Below are positions 24,217-35,492 of a stretch of 64,000 nucleotides of DNA, in pieces (position 1 is the first letter of the stretch; each line of letters opens with the position of its first letter). The stretch spans positions 1,426,001-1,490,000 of the forward strand of contig JAACJO010000005.1 in assembly GCA_013368445.1 (NCBI GenBank), given 5' to 3'. This DNA comes from Leucocoprinus leucothites. Its lineage: Eukaryota > Basidiomycota > Agaricomycetes > Agaricales > Agaricaceae. The position numbers were made by a program, and so were the translations under genes. Below the pieces are notes generated by a model. The model saw only the letters and a program-made list of their open reading frames with translations. It had not been told where the DNA came from and made no database searches.

Positions 24217-24749
24217 AATAGCTTGCAAGTTGATATTAAGCAACCAGTTGTATTCATCTCCAGAGCTTCATGGGCTGTCATGGCATTTACATGTAAAGGA
24301 TGTCTATGGCAATGAGATATGTTAATATGTGTTTTAGTCACTGTTGCTTACTCTTATGACGTTATCACTTGGGTGCGATCAGCTGCTCGTGAGACTTTTG
24401 GCCTCAAAACGGAACACTCAAGTAACTGATTGGTCAAGCGATTCACGCTCGAGCCGCGGAGGACCAACAGCATACAGTGCTCTATTCTGTCAGCAGGCCA
24501 GGGATTTACATATTTCGTTGATCCAATTCGACCATCTTTAATTACAACTCTTGTCAAACTCGGAGCAATGACAAACTTCCGACCGAGCCGACCACCTTTT
24601 AAGGCCGCCACCTGAATCTGTTAATGATGTGGAAACATTCTGCTGTTCTTATAGTCCTTGCCACTAGTTCACTCTCGTGCTCAAACATCGCCTACATTAT
24701 CCAATCACCTATCCTACCGCAAGAACAAGTAAACCTCACAGTACCGAAT
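24217..24749. other. Intergenic region between permease and pirin
   Basis: No convincing coding exon. An upstream in-frame ATG at about 24625 could extend the pirin N-terminus with a hydrophobic stretch (MWKHSAVLIVLATSSLSC), but the pirin family does not carry such a leader, so I place the start downstream. Confidence 0.45.
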
Positions 24750-26241
24750 ATGTCACTGGTCCCTGTTTCTCGCTCCGTTCTGAAGAGAGTACTTGCTGCT
24801 GAAACTCCAGAGGTACACATTGCATCTTTTCGCTGTATACTAAGGCATGAACTAAGTCCAATGTAGGGCGCTGGAGCTCGTGTCCGTCGAAGCATTGGCT
24901 CGATGACACTCAGGAATCTGAGCCCATTCCTCATGCTGGATCACTTCCATGTGGGCGAAGGAGCCGTGCGTCCCGCTTTGTTTCGTTGTGTCCTCCTGCT
25001 TAGTTGTTTCGAGATAGGGCTTCCCCGACCACCCACATCGTGGACAAGCCACGGTTACTTATATGCTCGAAGGGTAGGCGATCTATCCCTGTGTCTATCC
25101 ACTCAAGAAGAGTTAACCCGTACCCTTAGGTCCAGCCAACACGAAGATTCGGCAGGACACAAAGGCACAATTGGTATACTTGTTTGAACTATGACCTGTG
25201 TCTGTACTGAACCATGATCATTCCAGATCAAGGCGGTGTTCAGTGGATGTGTGCCGGTCGAGGTATCATTCATGCAGAAATGCCTGTCCACGCCAAAGGA
25301 AAACCGGATCCTCGTGGACTTCAGCTCTGGGTCGATCTTCCGAAACAGGTTTGTCTCCTTAATTTCTGCAAGAGTCCATTGTTGATTCCTTGTCCGTACT
25401 CAGTACAAGATGGTGGTACGTGATTAACCTAATTTTAGAGAATGGCACTCAAATTATTTGGCTCCAGGAACCTTCTTACCAGGAACTTGGCCCCGAGCAG
25501 TATGTTTATGCTTCTCTCCACTAGTACTAAATGCCGATATTACATACAGAATACCCACAGCGCTCCCGGAAGGTGCTGATGGACCTGTCCGAATCAAAGT
25601 AATCAGTGGTAAAAGCCATGGTGTTGAGTCACCTGTTAGGCCTCTCGGTGGTTGCTGGTTCTTCCATATCAGTTTCACGGGCAAGGGATCAATCTTCCAA
25701 GACATTCGTGAGCGGTGTTGGTGCTGAATATACATCGAAAATGTTTCTCACTGCCCCTCTAATAGCTGTCGGTTGGACTACCTTCATCTATCGTGAGCGC
25801 TTTGTTGAGCATCTGGGGTCAAGTACTTACCTGGGATCCAGTTTGGAAAGGAGCCATTACTATCGGCGACGAGGAAAAATCAAATCCCACCTTCCACACC
25901 CTCGTTCTATCAGCAGAGGAGGGTCATACTGGCGTGAAGCTAACAGCAGGAGAGGAAGGCGCAGAACTTGTTCTAGTGAGCAATCCAGGTCAAGCAGGCA
26001 CTAAAGAATAATCTCATTCTCAATCTATTAGGCCGCAGCCGAACCCCTTGATCAGACAGTTTTCCAGTATGGACCTTTCGTGATGACTACTCGTGAAGAG
26101 ATTCAAAAAACCTTACTTGATTGTAAGCAATGAGCTTCCCTCACTCGTGAATGTAGATTGACATGGCTATCAGACCAAATGGGTGTCAATGGCTTTGAAA
26201 AGGCACACTCATGGAAGAGTGAGATCGGAAATCGTATGTAA
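24750..26241 (+). CDS. Pirin family iron-binding protein
   Basis: Bicupin nuclear/cytosolic protein, non-haem Fe binding; in other organisms a transcription cofactor or quercetin dioxygenase. Start at the ATG at 24750 (MSLVPVSRSVLKRVLAAETPE). After an intron: GAGARVRRSIGSMTLR and LSPFLMLDHFHVGEG. The metal ligands are all present: both histidines of FPDHPHRGQATV, the His of SSQHEDSAGHKG and the Glu of GRGIIHAEMP. The second cupin follows, and the last intron (acceptor ATCAG) leads to QMGVNGFEKAHSWKSEIGNRM-type end and TAA at 26239-26241. About ten short exons and about 330 residues, normal for pirin. Convergent with NSA1 with only 71 bp between stop codons. Confidence 0.9.
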
Positions 26242-26312
26242 AGAAATTCATAGAGAACTGAAATTTGTATGAAACCCTGTTATAACATAGACTTATATTG
26301 TGTTGTATGTTG

Positions 26313-27836
26313 CTACGATAGACGCGGACGTTTACTTTTACCCGCTGCATTCTCCATGTCACTCTCATCGACTTGCTCCATTGCATGCCAAACTTCGTCG
26401 TCTTGTTCTTCGGTTGATGAGGTAGTTTCTTTTGTTTCGTCAGCCGTATCATCCCAAACAACGACTGTTGGAGTACTAGTAAGGTAAACCTTCTCAAGGA
26501 CAGAACCCTTGCGGTCCAAGTTTTGGCCTTCTTTAGCCGGCGGAGGATATGTAGAGTGTAGACGGGCAAAGCGATCGTTAGCCGTCGATGCTACCACGCT
26601 TGGTGAGGGAGCAATCGAAGTTACTGCTCCTGATAGACCTGTCGGCATAGATGTCAATAAATGGGCTAGATGGAACTCTCTCCAGATGCACCTTTGTAGC
26701 CATATATCACTCTTCCATTACGTAGATCAACAGAGAATAAACTTGTTCCCTGATCCGAAACGAGGAGTTCACTATAACAAAAAAAGAGTAAATATCTGAA
26801 GAATTTCTGCTTGAAAACACCCACTTACTGCTCTGCGAAACCCTTTTTTACGACTTGTACCCCTCCAGCTTTACCTATACCCTTCCAGTCTGTCACAGGG
26901 CGACGGGTTGCTCTAGTGTCATAGCGACGGACGTCGCCGAGCTGTGTTCCAGTAACGATATGATAGGCCGAGGGGCTAGTCGAAAGATAGTCGATTGAAG
27001 TGATTCGAATGGGTTGGCGAAGGCCAAGGGAATCGTTTGCGACCTACAGGTTCTTGAATAAGCACACTTTCTGAGGAGGCTCGCTTGTAGTAAAAACACA
27101 ACATACATTCTTTGCTCTCCAAATCTCCCCGGGAAATAGCTCGTTATTTTGTTTGCGCTTTTTGGAAGCTGCCGCAGATTTATTCAAATCTTCCGTCCGG
27201 ACTTGGAACGCAGCCTCAGTGTTCCAAACGGACAGCTCAACTTCATCTCCTCCATAAGCAAATGTTTCTGCATTCGGAGAAAGTTTCCAATCGCGCAGAC
27301 GCATAGGTAATGAACTGCGTTGATGTGTGGGCATTGTTTCGAATGTAGGGTCGAGGATTGTTGTGAGTTGCAGTGCGCCATTCGTAGAGCACGAGTAAAT
27401 TTTACTGAAAGTTTGTCAAATATAGTGTCGAGTGGAGTAGTGTATGCGCTTACTTTTCACTAGCAGCGAGACCGATATATGAGGTGCCCGGCTTGAAACG
27501 ACTGTCCTGCCACTCCTTGGTAGTTGCTAATGTTTCTCCATCCTCTCCTTGGAAAGTGGATAATGTTATGGTTCCATTAGAGCAACCTGTAACTACCTGT
27601 TCTTGGTTTAATTCAGTGCGACAGCTGATATGGCCTCGATAGAAAAAACGTACAGCTTTCGGTCCTCCAACGTCTGGGCTCACCACTGCCATTCTCTGTA
27701 TGGAGATTTTTTGCTCTTCAGTGCCCCGCTGCGACAGCGTGGTCAATTTGTATTTTGTACCATCGGCAAAAGGATCAGAATGGTATGTCAAAGACTTAAC
27801 CTGTCCCTGTTCATCGCCAATAAGAAAGCGAGGCAT
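26313..27836 (-). CDS. NSA1: Ribosome biogenesis WD40 protein NSA1 (WDR74)
   Basis: Beta-propeller assembly factor of the pre-60S ribosome, nucleolar. Start MPRFLIGDEQGQVKSLTY at 27836. Propeller blades are visible as VRFFYRGHISCRTELNQEQV, TGCSNGTITLSTF, RLRDWKLSPNAETFAYGGDE followed by VELSVWNTE, then HIVTGTQLGDVRRYDTR and VTDWKGIGKAGGV, the last being typical of NSA1/WDR74. The C-terminal tail is acidic then basic (ESDMENAAGKSKRPRLS), suited to nuclear import. Five or six exons, about 410 residues. Divergent from RMD5, with about 150 bp between start codons, so both probably share one promoter region. Confidence 0.85.
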
Positions 27837-27986
27837 TTGTGAGATATAAACCTTGAAATAAGATTGAAGGATCAATCAGACAGCTTCGGGCCGCCTGCCG
27901 CACTCCGGGCTTCACTTGGCCACACCGGCATCCCTGAGGCAACTACCATCACCGCAAGTCACTCACACTACCATAATTCCTCGTTC

Positions 27987-29402
27987 ATGGATGCCCCCCT
28001 GAAAGAGCTGGCCAAGCTTGAAAAGCTCGTGAATGCAAAAGGGAAGAGTCCTTCGATATCGAATACGCTAGATTCTCTGCTTCAGACGCTTCAGCAAGCT
28101 AAGCAGGCATTAGAGAATGGTGACCTCAGCCCCGAGCAGTTTCTTGCGCTCGCGCAAGACATTGAGGCAAAGAAGAAGGAGATTGACGAGAGACAGAAGG
28201 AAGTGTATTCTGCCACCTCTAGGTTTGGCAAAGCGTTAGACAAGGTAAGTATAGGCTCCTGAACCTGTCAAATCTACTGACGCGACAATGCATGCGTTAT
28301 AGCAATTCCCAACGCCTTTGCCATCTTATTCAGATCTTTTCAACTCAGGGGAATCTGTCGCCGCTCTTGAACGTACCATCGCTCTACATTTTCTGAGAAC
28401 GGGTCAGTTCGAAGCTGCAGAAACATTCCTAGATGTAAGTGCCGTCCTAGGTCTGCCCTCCCCCCAACTTATCTCCGATACAGGAATCGAGTATAACGAT
28501 ACCCCCTGAAACTCGCGCTCAGTTTGAGGAATTGCATCGGATTCTAAAGTCCTTGAGGGCTCAGGATATTGGGCCTGCCCTTGCGTGCGTCTTACTCGCC
28601 AGTAACAGTACTTGCATTCTGACATGACATGCTAGCTGGGCTAAAGGTCACCAAGAGTTTTTGAATGCCAGATCTTCGCCTCTGGAGTTCTACCTGCATC
28701 GCTCCCAGTACATTCGCCTGCTGTTGTCCACCCATCCTCCCGATCCCATCCCGGCTATCCAATATGCCCGAACATGCCTCCAGCCATTTTTCCGAGAGCA
28801 CGAACAAGAGATGCGACGCCTCATGGCATGCGTTGCTTTCCTTCCTCTTGCGAAGCTTCAAGTCTCGTCTTACGCTGACTTGGCTTCACCGAAACTACAT
28901 TTTGACCTGGAGCCCTTGTTCGCGAAGGAGTATTGTGCTAGCCTTGGGATGAGTCGACAGGTACCCCTAAGAGTTATAGGTGACCTTGGTGGCGGAGGTG
29001 CTTTGGCGAGAATTGAGAAAGGGAGGAAGGTCATGCGAGAGAGGAAGAGCGAATGGAGTCAGAAGGACGAGCTTCCTGTGAGTGTTTCCTGTTTCCCTGC
29101 ATCTGCTTTGCACTAACGGGCACGGTCAGATTGAAATTTCTGTACCTCCAGAAAACAGATATCATTCGATATTTGCCTGTCCTGTGTCAAAGGAGCAAGC
29201 CACAGATCAGAATCCCCCTATGATGATGGCCTGCGGACACGTTATCTCGAAAGACAGTCTACATAAGCTCAGTAAAGCAGGAGGGTAAGCCGACATACTT
29301 ATTTTCCCGACGCAATCACTCACTGTTGCTCCCAGTCGTGTGAAATGCCCTTATTGCCCTAATGAATCTCTGATGGGCAATGCTCTGCGGGTCTTCTTCT
29401 AG
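27987..29402 (+). CDS. RMD5: GID/CTLH E3 ubiquitin ligase RING subunit
   Basis: Catalytic RING-like subunit of the GID ubiquitin ligase, which degrades gluconeogenic enzymes on glucose recovery. Start MDAPLKELAKLEKLVNAKGK at 27987, with an N-terminal coiled coil (KQALENGDLSPEQFLALAQD). The LisH helix pair is LERTIALHFLRTGQFEAA, with the CTLH segment after it (LHRILKSLRAQDIGPALAWA and beyond). A CRA region ends near FAKEYCASLGMSRQ. The C-terminal degenerate RING begins with FACPVSKEQA, then MMMACGHVISKDSL and VKCPYCPNES. Zinc ligands are incomplete compared with a classic RING, which is normal in Rmd5. Six exons and about 410 residues; ends NALRVFF. Shares a short divergent promoter with NSA1. 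Confidence 0.9.
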
Positions 29403-29682
29403 GTGTCTGTAATAAATTTGTAACACGAAGTTCTGGGCCGATGTACACTACATATTGATAACGCTGCGACCAACGCTATGGATGTATTATAATTCTGTTT
29501 GTAGTCTCCCCTCCTGACATAGCATACTCAGCCAGAGCTGCGACGTCATGGGGCATGAGCCTGAGATCTACTTTCACTGATCTGTGGATCCAGTTTTCCG
29601 CATTAGATCATTTGTGTCGAGCGCTCGATGTTGCAAGTCTTCTGATCCTCTCCATCTTAATCAAACCTCCTTCCCGAATCTT

Positions 29683-32634
29683 ATGGATGACAAGGCTGCA
29701 AGTGCCTCGTTGACTGAGGTCAAGTCAGTTTGTGCATCTATCTCGAGGCCAATGACGATAACACCATGTTGCCATTAGGAGGGCCTACGACCATTTCTTC
29801 AATAAGGGAGCGACATTAGCCAAGATTAAGGATGCTGCTCTAGGAGACAAGTTGTTCCCTGCTCCCATACCCTCGAATGAATCCATTGGTGTACCAGGAA
29901 GAAGTATTGCCTGGAAGGTGCGGTTGTACGATCTCTTGTCGCAGTCAATGGCTAACCTAGTTGCCTTCATAGTTATTTCTACTCGGGCATGAGCCGCTAG
30001 AGACGTCTCCTGTGCGCGCGGATGCGCTAGTAGAAGCTGTCCGAGTGACTCGAGATGCATATAAAGACCTATTACTCGAGAAGATGAGAGCCCCAGATGG
30101 AAGCTATGATGCAGATTTGGTTCTGCCGGGAACAGCGGGTGTGAGCGTGAAAGAGGGAGGGAGGAGGAGCGACGGCCTTTCTAAAAGTGCTTCTCATCCA
30201 AATCTTAGCGCTAGCGCGTGTGGTGTGGCCTCCACGACTGCAGCTATGGCTGGAATGCACCTACAGTCTGATTCGTCGTCGAATTTGGAGCTCAATAACC
30301 CTCTAAGTCTACATAACGAGGTGAGATATTTATCTTACATCCACTTCGCCCGAATGCTTACCCCATTCCAGAATCCTTGGAATGCATGGTTTGCGTCAGT
30401 TGAGCTTCGAAAGACTATCCTACAGGATGTTGAACGCACGTAGGTGCTATTTCCAAGTCTCTCTCCAGCCGACCTTCCTTCGCCGTTTGACTGAATTAGA
30501 ATGAAGATTTCCAGACATCGCATATTTTCGTAGGCAGGACGTGCAACTACAGCTCACTAATATACTCTTCCTTTTTTCGGTCCAGCACCCTTCAATTGGA
30601 TACCGTCAAGGTACGGGTGCCTTAACTACACCTGATCCGTCGTTAACTATCGTATCAAGGAATGCATGAGCTACTGGCGCCGTTATATCATGCTGTTGCT
30701 TTCGATGTTCTAATGGAAGAACAAGAGGGGATCACGATAAACGCAGACGCGGCCCTCAAAGAGCTTTGTTCCTCCCTCTGGGTCGCAGCGGATTCTTGGG
30801 CATTGTTTGACGCAGTCATGCGGGGAGTGTCAAGATGGTACGAGTGGCAAGAACCTTCGGGTGCACGTCTAGGCACCGGGTCACCTAACGCTTCTGCCGC
30901 CACGACAAATGGACTGGGAGGAAGAAGCTCGCCGCTTTCTGCCCAAGTTCGTTTCGATGTGAGGGAAGGACAAGGTGGAATGCGACCATACGTTGCACCT
31001 ATCGTTCAGACTTGCAACATGATACAGGGGACTCTGTTGCGGACCACGGACCCACGGCTCTTCAGTGCGATCCAAGGAACTGGGCTGGAGCCTCAGATAT
31101 ACGGGATGTGAGAGGACTCAAGTTTCTAATATTTCGTTACATAGTTCTGACATGTTGATTCAGTCGGTGGCTGAGGTTGTTGTTCACCCGAGAACTAAGC
31201 ATGTCAGATGCCCTGAGGTTATGGGACGGTCTGTTTGCTTGTGATCCCACTTTTGACCTCGCGCAGTGGGTTTGCGTTGCCATGCTGATTCGAATACGAA
31301 ATGACCGTAAGTCATATTTTCTTACCAGCCGTTACATTGCGCCTGAAGACCTTCATGCACAGTCATTCCTGCTGACTACAGCGGGCAATTGACTTTGCTC
31401 CTACGATATCCCTCACCCCCGACTGCAAATATCTCCACCCCACATCACGCTATTCTTCTGTTGCGGCAAGCCCTTGCACTCCAAATGGCACCCTACCCCG
31501 CAACTGGTGCCTCATTGATGCTCGAAAACAAAACAATACTAGAGATACCAATAGAGATACCAACCTCTGCATCCTCTCCTCTGAGTTCCAGGGGATCAGG
31601 AAGGGGCCATCCCGCCAGACATCAAATGGCTTCAACTGCGGGTCGAGATGGGGGTTCTCTCCAAGGACATAGCCGCCTTGCCTCGTCGCCATCTATGGGT
31701 TTGCCGGAAATGATAGCGCGAGGACTGATGGAGCGTGGAGAGTCCTTGGGAATCAACAAAACGCTTGCGAGTGCCTTAACTGAGTTGAAGGTAAGCTGCT
31801 GATTTTCCTTTAATGAGAATTGCTCGACGGATCAGAGATTGATACTCAACGACATCAGCGAAATATTCCAGATTTGGCTGCATCCTTAGTGAGGCCGGCG
31901 AACCAGACTGAAATGGCATTTCCCTTGGAGGATGAGAGGCCGCCACAAGAACGTCCGCCTTGGGAACCAAAGACGCGTTTTGAGATGGAGCGCGACATTA
32001 ATCATCTACGTGCCCGGGATAAGCAAATAGGAGATTCGCTGGGTTGGGTTGTTGATGTCTTGTTACAGGATGAGGAAGAAACGGAGAATAGGGATCGATT
32101 GAAGAAGGAAAAACGCGAAGCAATCGAGTCCCTCGCGTATATTAGAGATGTCTTGATCAGCGATGGTATGGTACTTGAGGATGATCGACTGATAGGAGAA
32201 GAGGAGGCCTCGCGCAGACGGGCACGGGCTCAGAGACAAGAAGCATCTGGATTAACAACGTCTACCCGACCGTCCAGCCCACCAAGTGTCACAAGAATGG
32301 TAGCTCCACCGGCACCGCTGCCTGTGATAGATTCACGACCAAAGAGGTCGGGGGGCCATCGCACCATGGGATCGCTCACGACTCAGTCGGCTATGCAGAC
32401 CCGAGCTCCGTCAGCGTCAGCAAACACAGACACGCCAGCTGGCCCGACACTAGCACCCTGGAACTACACGCGCTCGAGTTTCTCCGGAACCACGTCGTTG
32501 CCCACAACTACTTTACCGCGGCCTCCGCCGCCTACGTCGAGAAATCTGAGGCGAACCGGAGAGCGATCAAGCGATCAAACTCCGACTCGAGGGGAAGGGC
32601 TGGATACAGCGATCCACTGGGCGCAATGCGATGA
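29683..32634 (+). CDS. TBC-domain RabGAP, TBC1D5-like
   Basis: Rab GTPase-activating protein; in animals TBC1D5 acts on Rab7 with retromer. The proposed start, MDDKAASASLTEVK, joins by a GTCAGT donor (phase 2) to RAYDHFFNKGATLAKIKD. TBC landmarks: GRSIAWKLFLLGHEPLE, then the arginine finger motif ILQDVERTFPD and the glutamine finger in GYRQGMHELLAPLYH; a low-complexity insert splits the domain, as in TBC1D5. The C-terminal half has a coiled coil (DRLKKEKREAIESLAYIRD) and Pro/Ser-rich tail. The 3' end is ambiguous: the tail remains open to about 32704 in one frame, while a second frame stays open from about 32270 to 32634 and ends in DPLGAMR. I give the 32634 stop because a DPLG-type end fits homologs as I remember them. 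About eleven exons. Confidence 0.75.
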
Positions 32635-32886
32635 ACAAAAAGGTGAAATTTGTACAGTAGCGAGTTGTATGTATGTAGAGTATGGAGAGATTAATAAACA
32701 ATGAGTAAACTAGATCCGGGAGGAGAGGCAGGGAGATAGAAGGCGTTACTAAAGCCGAGCCGGGAGTGAGAAAGAAATCACGAGGATGTGATTGGCCGGA
32801 ATGGGTCGCGTTCGTTGGCGATCGGAGGACCTGCCTCAGAGTATCATTTCTTGCCTTTTTCTCCTCCCTCCATCCTCTCGTCCACC

Positions 32887-35240
32887 ATGCTTCAAAAAGC
32901 TCTTCCGAGGGCTGTGTCTCGTGCCCAACGCTCTTTCCATTCCTCTGTTTCTGTCTCTAGAGTCGTCGCGACAAACCCAGTCAAGGCTCAGGAAGTCAAG
33001 GTATTCCGTCTCACCCGTTCCGTCCTTCTCTTTCTCCTTCTCTTTCTCACCACCTGATTTCTAGTCATGGTCTTCTGGCAAATATCCGCTCATTGAGCAC
33101 GAGTATGACGCCGTGGTCGTGTGAGTAGTCTTCTCAGTATCCACATATAGACGCTCGATTGATCTTAACCTCAGTGGTGCGGGCGGTGCTGGACTGAGAG
33201 CAGCCTTTGGTCTCGCCGAGGCCGGGTTCAAGACTGCTTGTATCACCAAGCTTTTCCCTACCAGAAGTCACACTGTCGCTGCTCAGGTGCGAATGTTCTC
33301 CGAGTGTCGTGTTCCGAGGCTAATGTTGAGACGTTCAGGGTGGTATCAATGCCGCGCTCGGTGTAGGATTTCTGACAATGTGTTACGCGTTTAGAATGCT
33401 CACGTATTCCTGTGTAGAACATGACCGAGGACGACTGGCGGTGGCATATGTACGATACAGTGAGTACTGACACCATAGGCAGTTTTTGATGATCCTCATC
33501 CACCTTTCTAGGTCAAAGGTTCTGACTGGCTTGGTGACCAAGATGCTATCCATTATATGTGTCGTGAAGCTCCCAGCACCGTTATTGAGGTATACCGCAC
33601 GAACAATTCTCATCTACGTCTGGCACTCATATTTCATTTCAGCTTGAGCACTACGGTGTTCCTTTCTCTCGGACAAAGGAAGGAAAAATCTACCAGCGAG
33701 CGTTCGGTGGTCAATCCCTCAAATATGGCAAGGGTGGCCAGGCTTACCGCTGCGCTGCTGCTGCTGACCGTACCGGCCATGCTATCCTCCACACCCTCTA
33801 CGGCCAGTCTCTTCGACACAACACAAACTTCTTCATTGAATATTTTGCCCTCGACTTGATCATGCAGGACGGTGAATGTGTTGGTGTTATTGCACTCAAC
33901 ATGGAGGATGGTACCCTCCACCGCTTCCGCAGCCACAAGACAGTCCTTGCCACTGGTGGTTATGGTCGTGCCTACTTCAGTTGTACAAGTGCCCATACTT
34001 GCTCTGGTGATGGCAACGCTATGGTTGCTCGTGCCGGTCTTCCTCTGCAAGATTTGGAGTTCGTTCAGTTCCACCCGACTGGTATCTATGGCGCCGGCTG
34101 TTTGATTACTGAGGGATCCCGGGGTGAGGGAGGCTACCTCCTGAACTCTGAGGGCGAGCGTTTCATGGAACGTTATGCTCCTACCGCCAAGGATCTCGCC
34201 TCGCGTGATGTCGTTTCTCGTTCCATGACCCTTGAGATTCGTGAAGGCCGCGGTGTCGGTCCAGAGAAAGACCACATCTACCTTCAGCTCAGCCACTTAC
34301 CTCCTGAGATCCTCCGGGAGCGACTTCCTGGTATCTCAGAGACTGCTGCCATTTTCTCTGGCGTCGATGTTACCAAGGAGCCTATTCCTGTTCTCCCCAC
34401 CGTCCATTACAACAGTAAGTTATCTCCTTTGAGTTTAGAGGCACAGCCGCTTATGGTCATTGCAGTGGGTGGTATTCCTACTAAATACACTGGTGAGGTC
34501 GTAACCGTTGACGAGCAAGGCAATGACAAGGTTGTCCCTGGCCTATACGCCGCTGGTGAAGCTGCTTGTGTGTCTGTACATGGGGCCAACCGTCTTGGTG
34601 CCAACTCGCTGCTCGATATTGTCGTCTTTGGTCGTGCAGTCGCTCACCATATCCGTGACACCCTCACTCCTGGCAAGCCCCATAAGGCTATTCCCGAGGA
34701 GACTGGTCTCGAGAGCATTGAGTTCCTCGACAAGATCAGGCAGGCCGATGGTCCTGAGCCTACTGCTAAAATCCGTCTTGACATGCAGAAAGCCATGCAG
34801 GCTGATGCTGCTGTCTTCAGGACTCAAGAATCTCTTGATGAGGGTGTCACAAAGGTGAGCGAGATCTACAAGAATTTCCAGAATGTCGGTATCAAGGATA
34901 GGAGCATGATCTGGAACTCGTGCGTGCCTCTCAGTTTCACTTCTATCGCGTTTGCCAATGCTACTTCTACAGTGACCTTGTTGAGACTCTCGAGCTCCGC
35001 AACATCTTACAATGCGCGATACAAACCATCACCGCTGCCGCTGCTCGCAAGGAGTCTCGTGGTGCTCATGCTCGTGAGGACTATCCCGAACGTGATGACG
35101 AGCATTGGATGAAGCACACCCTCTCTTACCAATCCGATGCCAACAGTCCTGATGTTCGTCTCGCGTATCGCGGCGTCATCAATAAGACCCTTGACGAGAA
35201 CGAGTGTAAAGCAGTACCTCCCTTCAAGCGTGTCTACTGA
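32887..35240 (+). CDS. SDH1: Succinate dehydrogenase flavoprotein subunit (complex II)
   Basis: Matrix-side FAD subunit of complex II, oxidising succinate to fumarate in the TCA cycle. Start at 32887; presequence [19 protein letters not shown] is Arg/Ser-rich. FAD-binding motif [17 protein letters not shown]; covalent FAD attachment histidine in [18 protein letters not shown]; substrate loop [20 protein letters not shown]; active-site arginine within [10 protein letters not shown]; then [20 protein letters not shown] with RLGANSLLD. The C-terminus includes [17 protein letters not shown] and ends FKRVY. Eight exons; the later part is one long exon with strong codon bias, as expected for a highly expressed gene. 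Length about 640 residues, standard. Convergent with SPF45. Confidence 0.97.
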
Positions 35241-35492
35241 TGTGGGTGCTTCTTGGAGGACATGACCATTTTTGTTGCCATTTACTTTGACCATGGGATG
35301 CAGTAGGCAGGATCACATGTGTGATACGGCTAGCCTTCAGCTAAAAGCGTTGGGTTCTTGTGGATTAGTTTTGGGATACGTAGAATTTTTTTTGCTGTCC
35401 GGTTGCCGTTTCGTAATCACACAAATTTAACCTTTACAAAAACACAACTAAACCAAAAGACCTCTGTAAATACAAAAGAAAATCCAGGGAAA

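Noticed and set aside
24624..24749. Upstream start for pirin with a hydrophobic leader
   Set aside because: Pirins are soluble nuclear or cytosolic proteins without signal peptides; the ATG at 24750 matches the family N-terminus.
33634..34296. 220-codon minus-strand open frame opposite SDH1
   Set aside because: It is the antisense shadow of a highly codon-biased SDH1 exon; the protein has no motif and the sense frame is certain.
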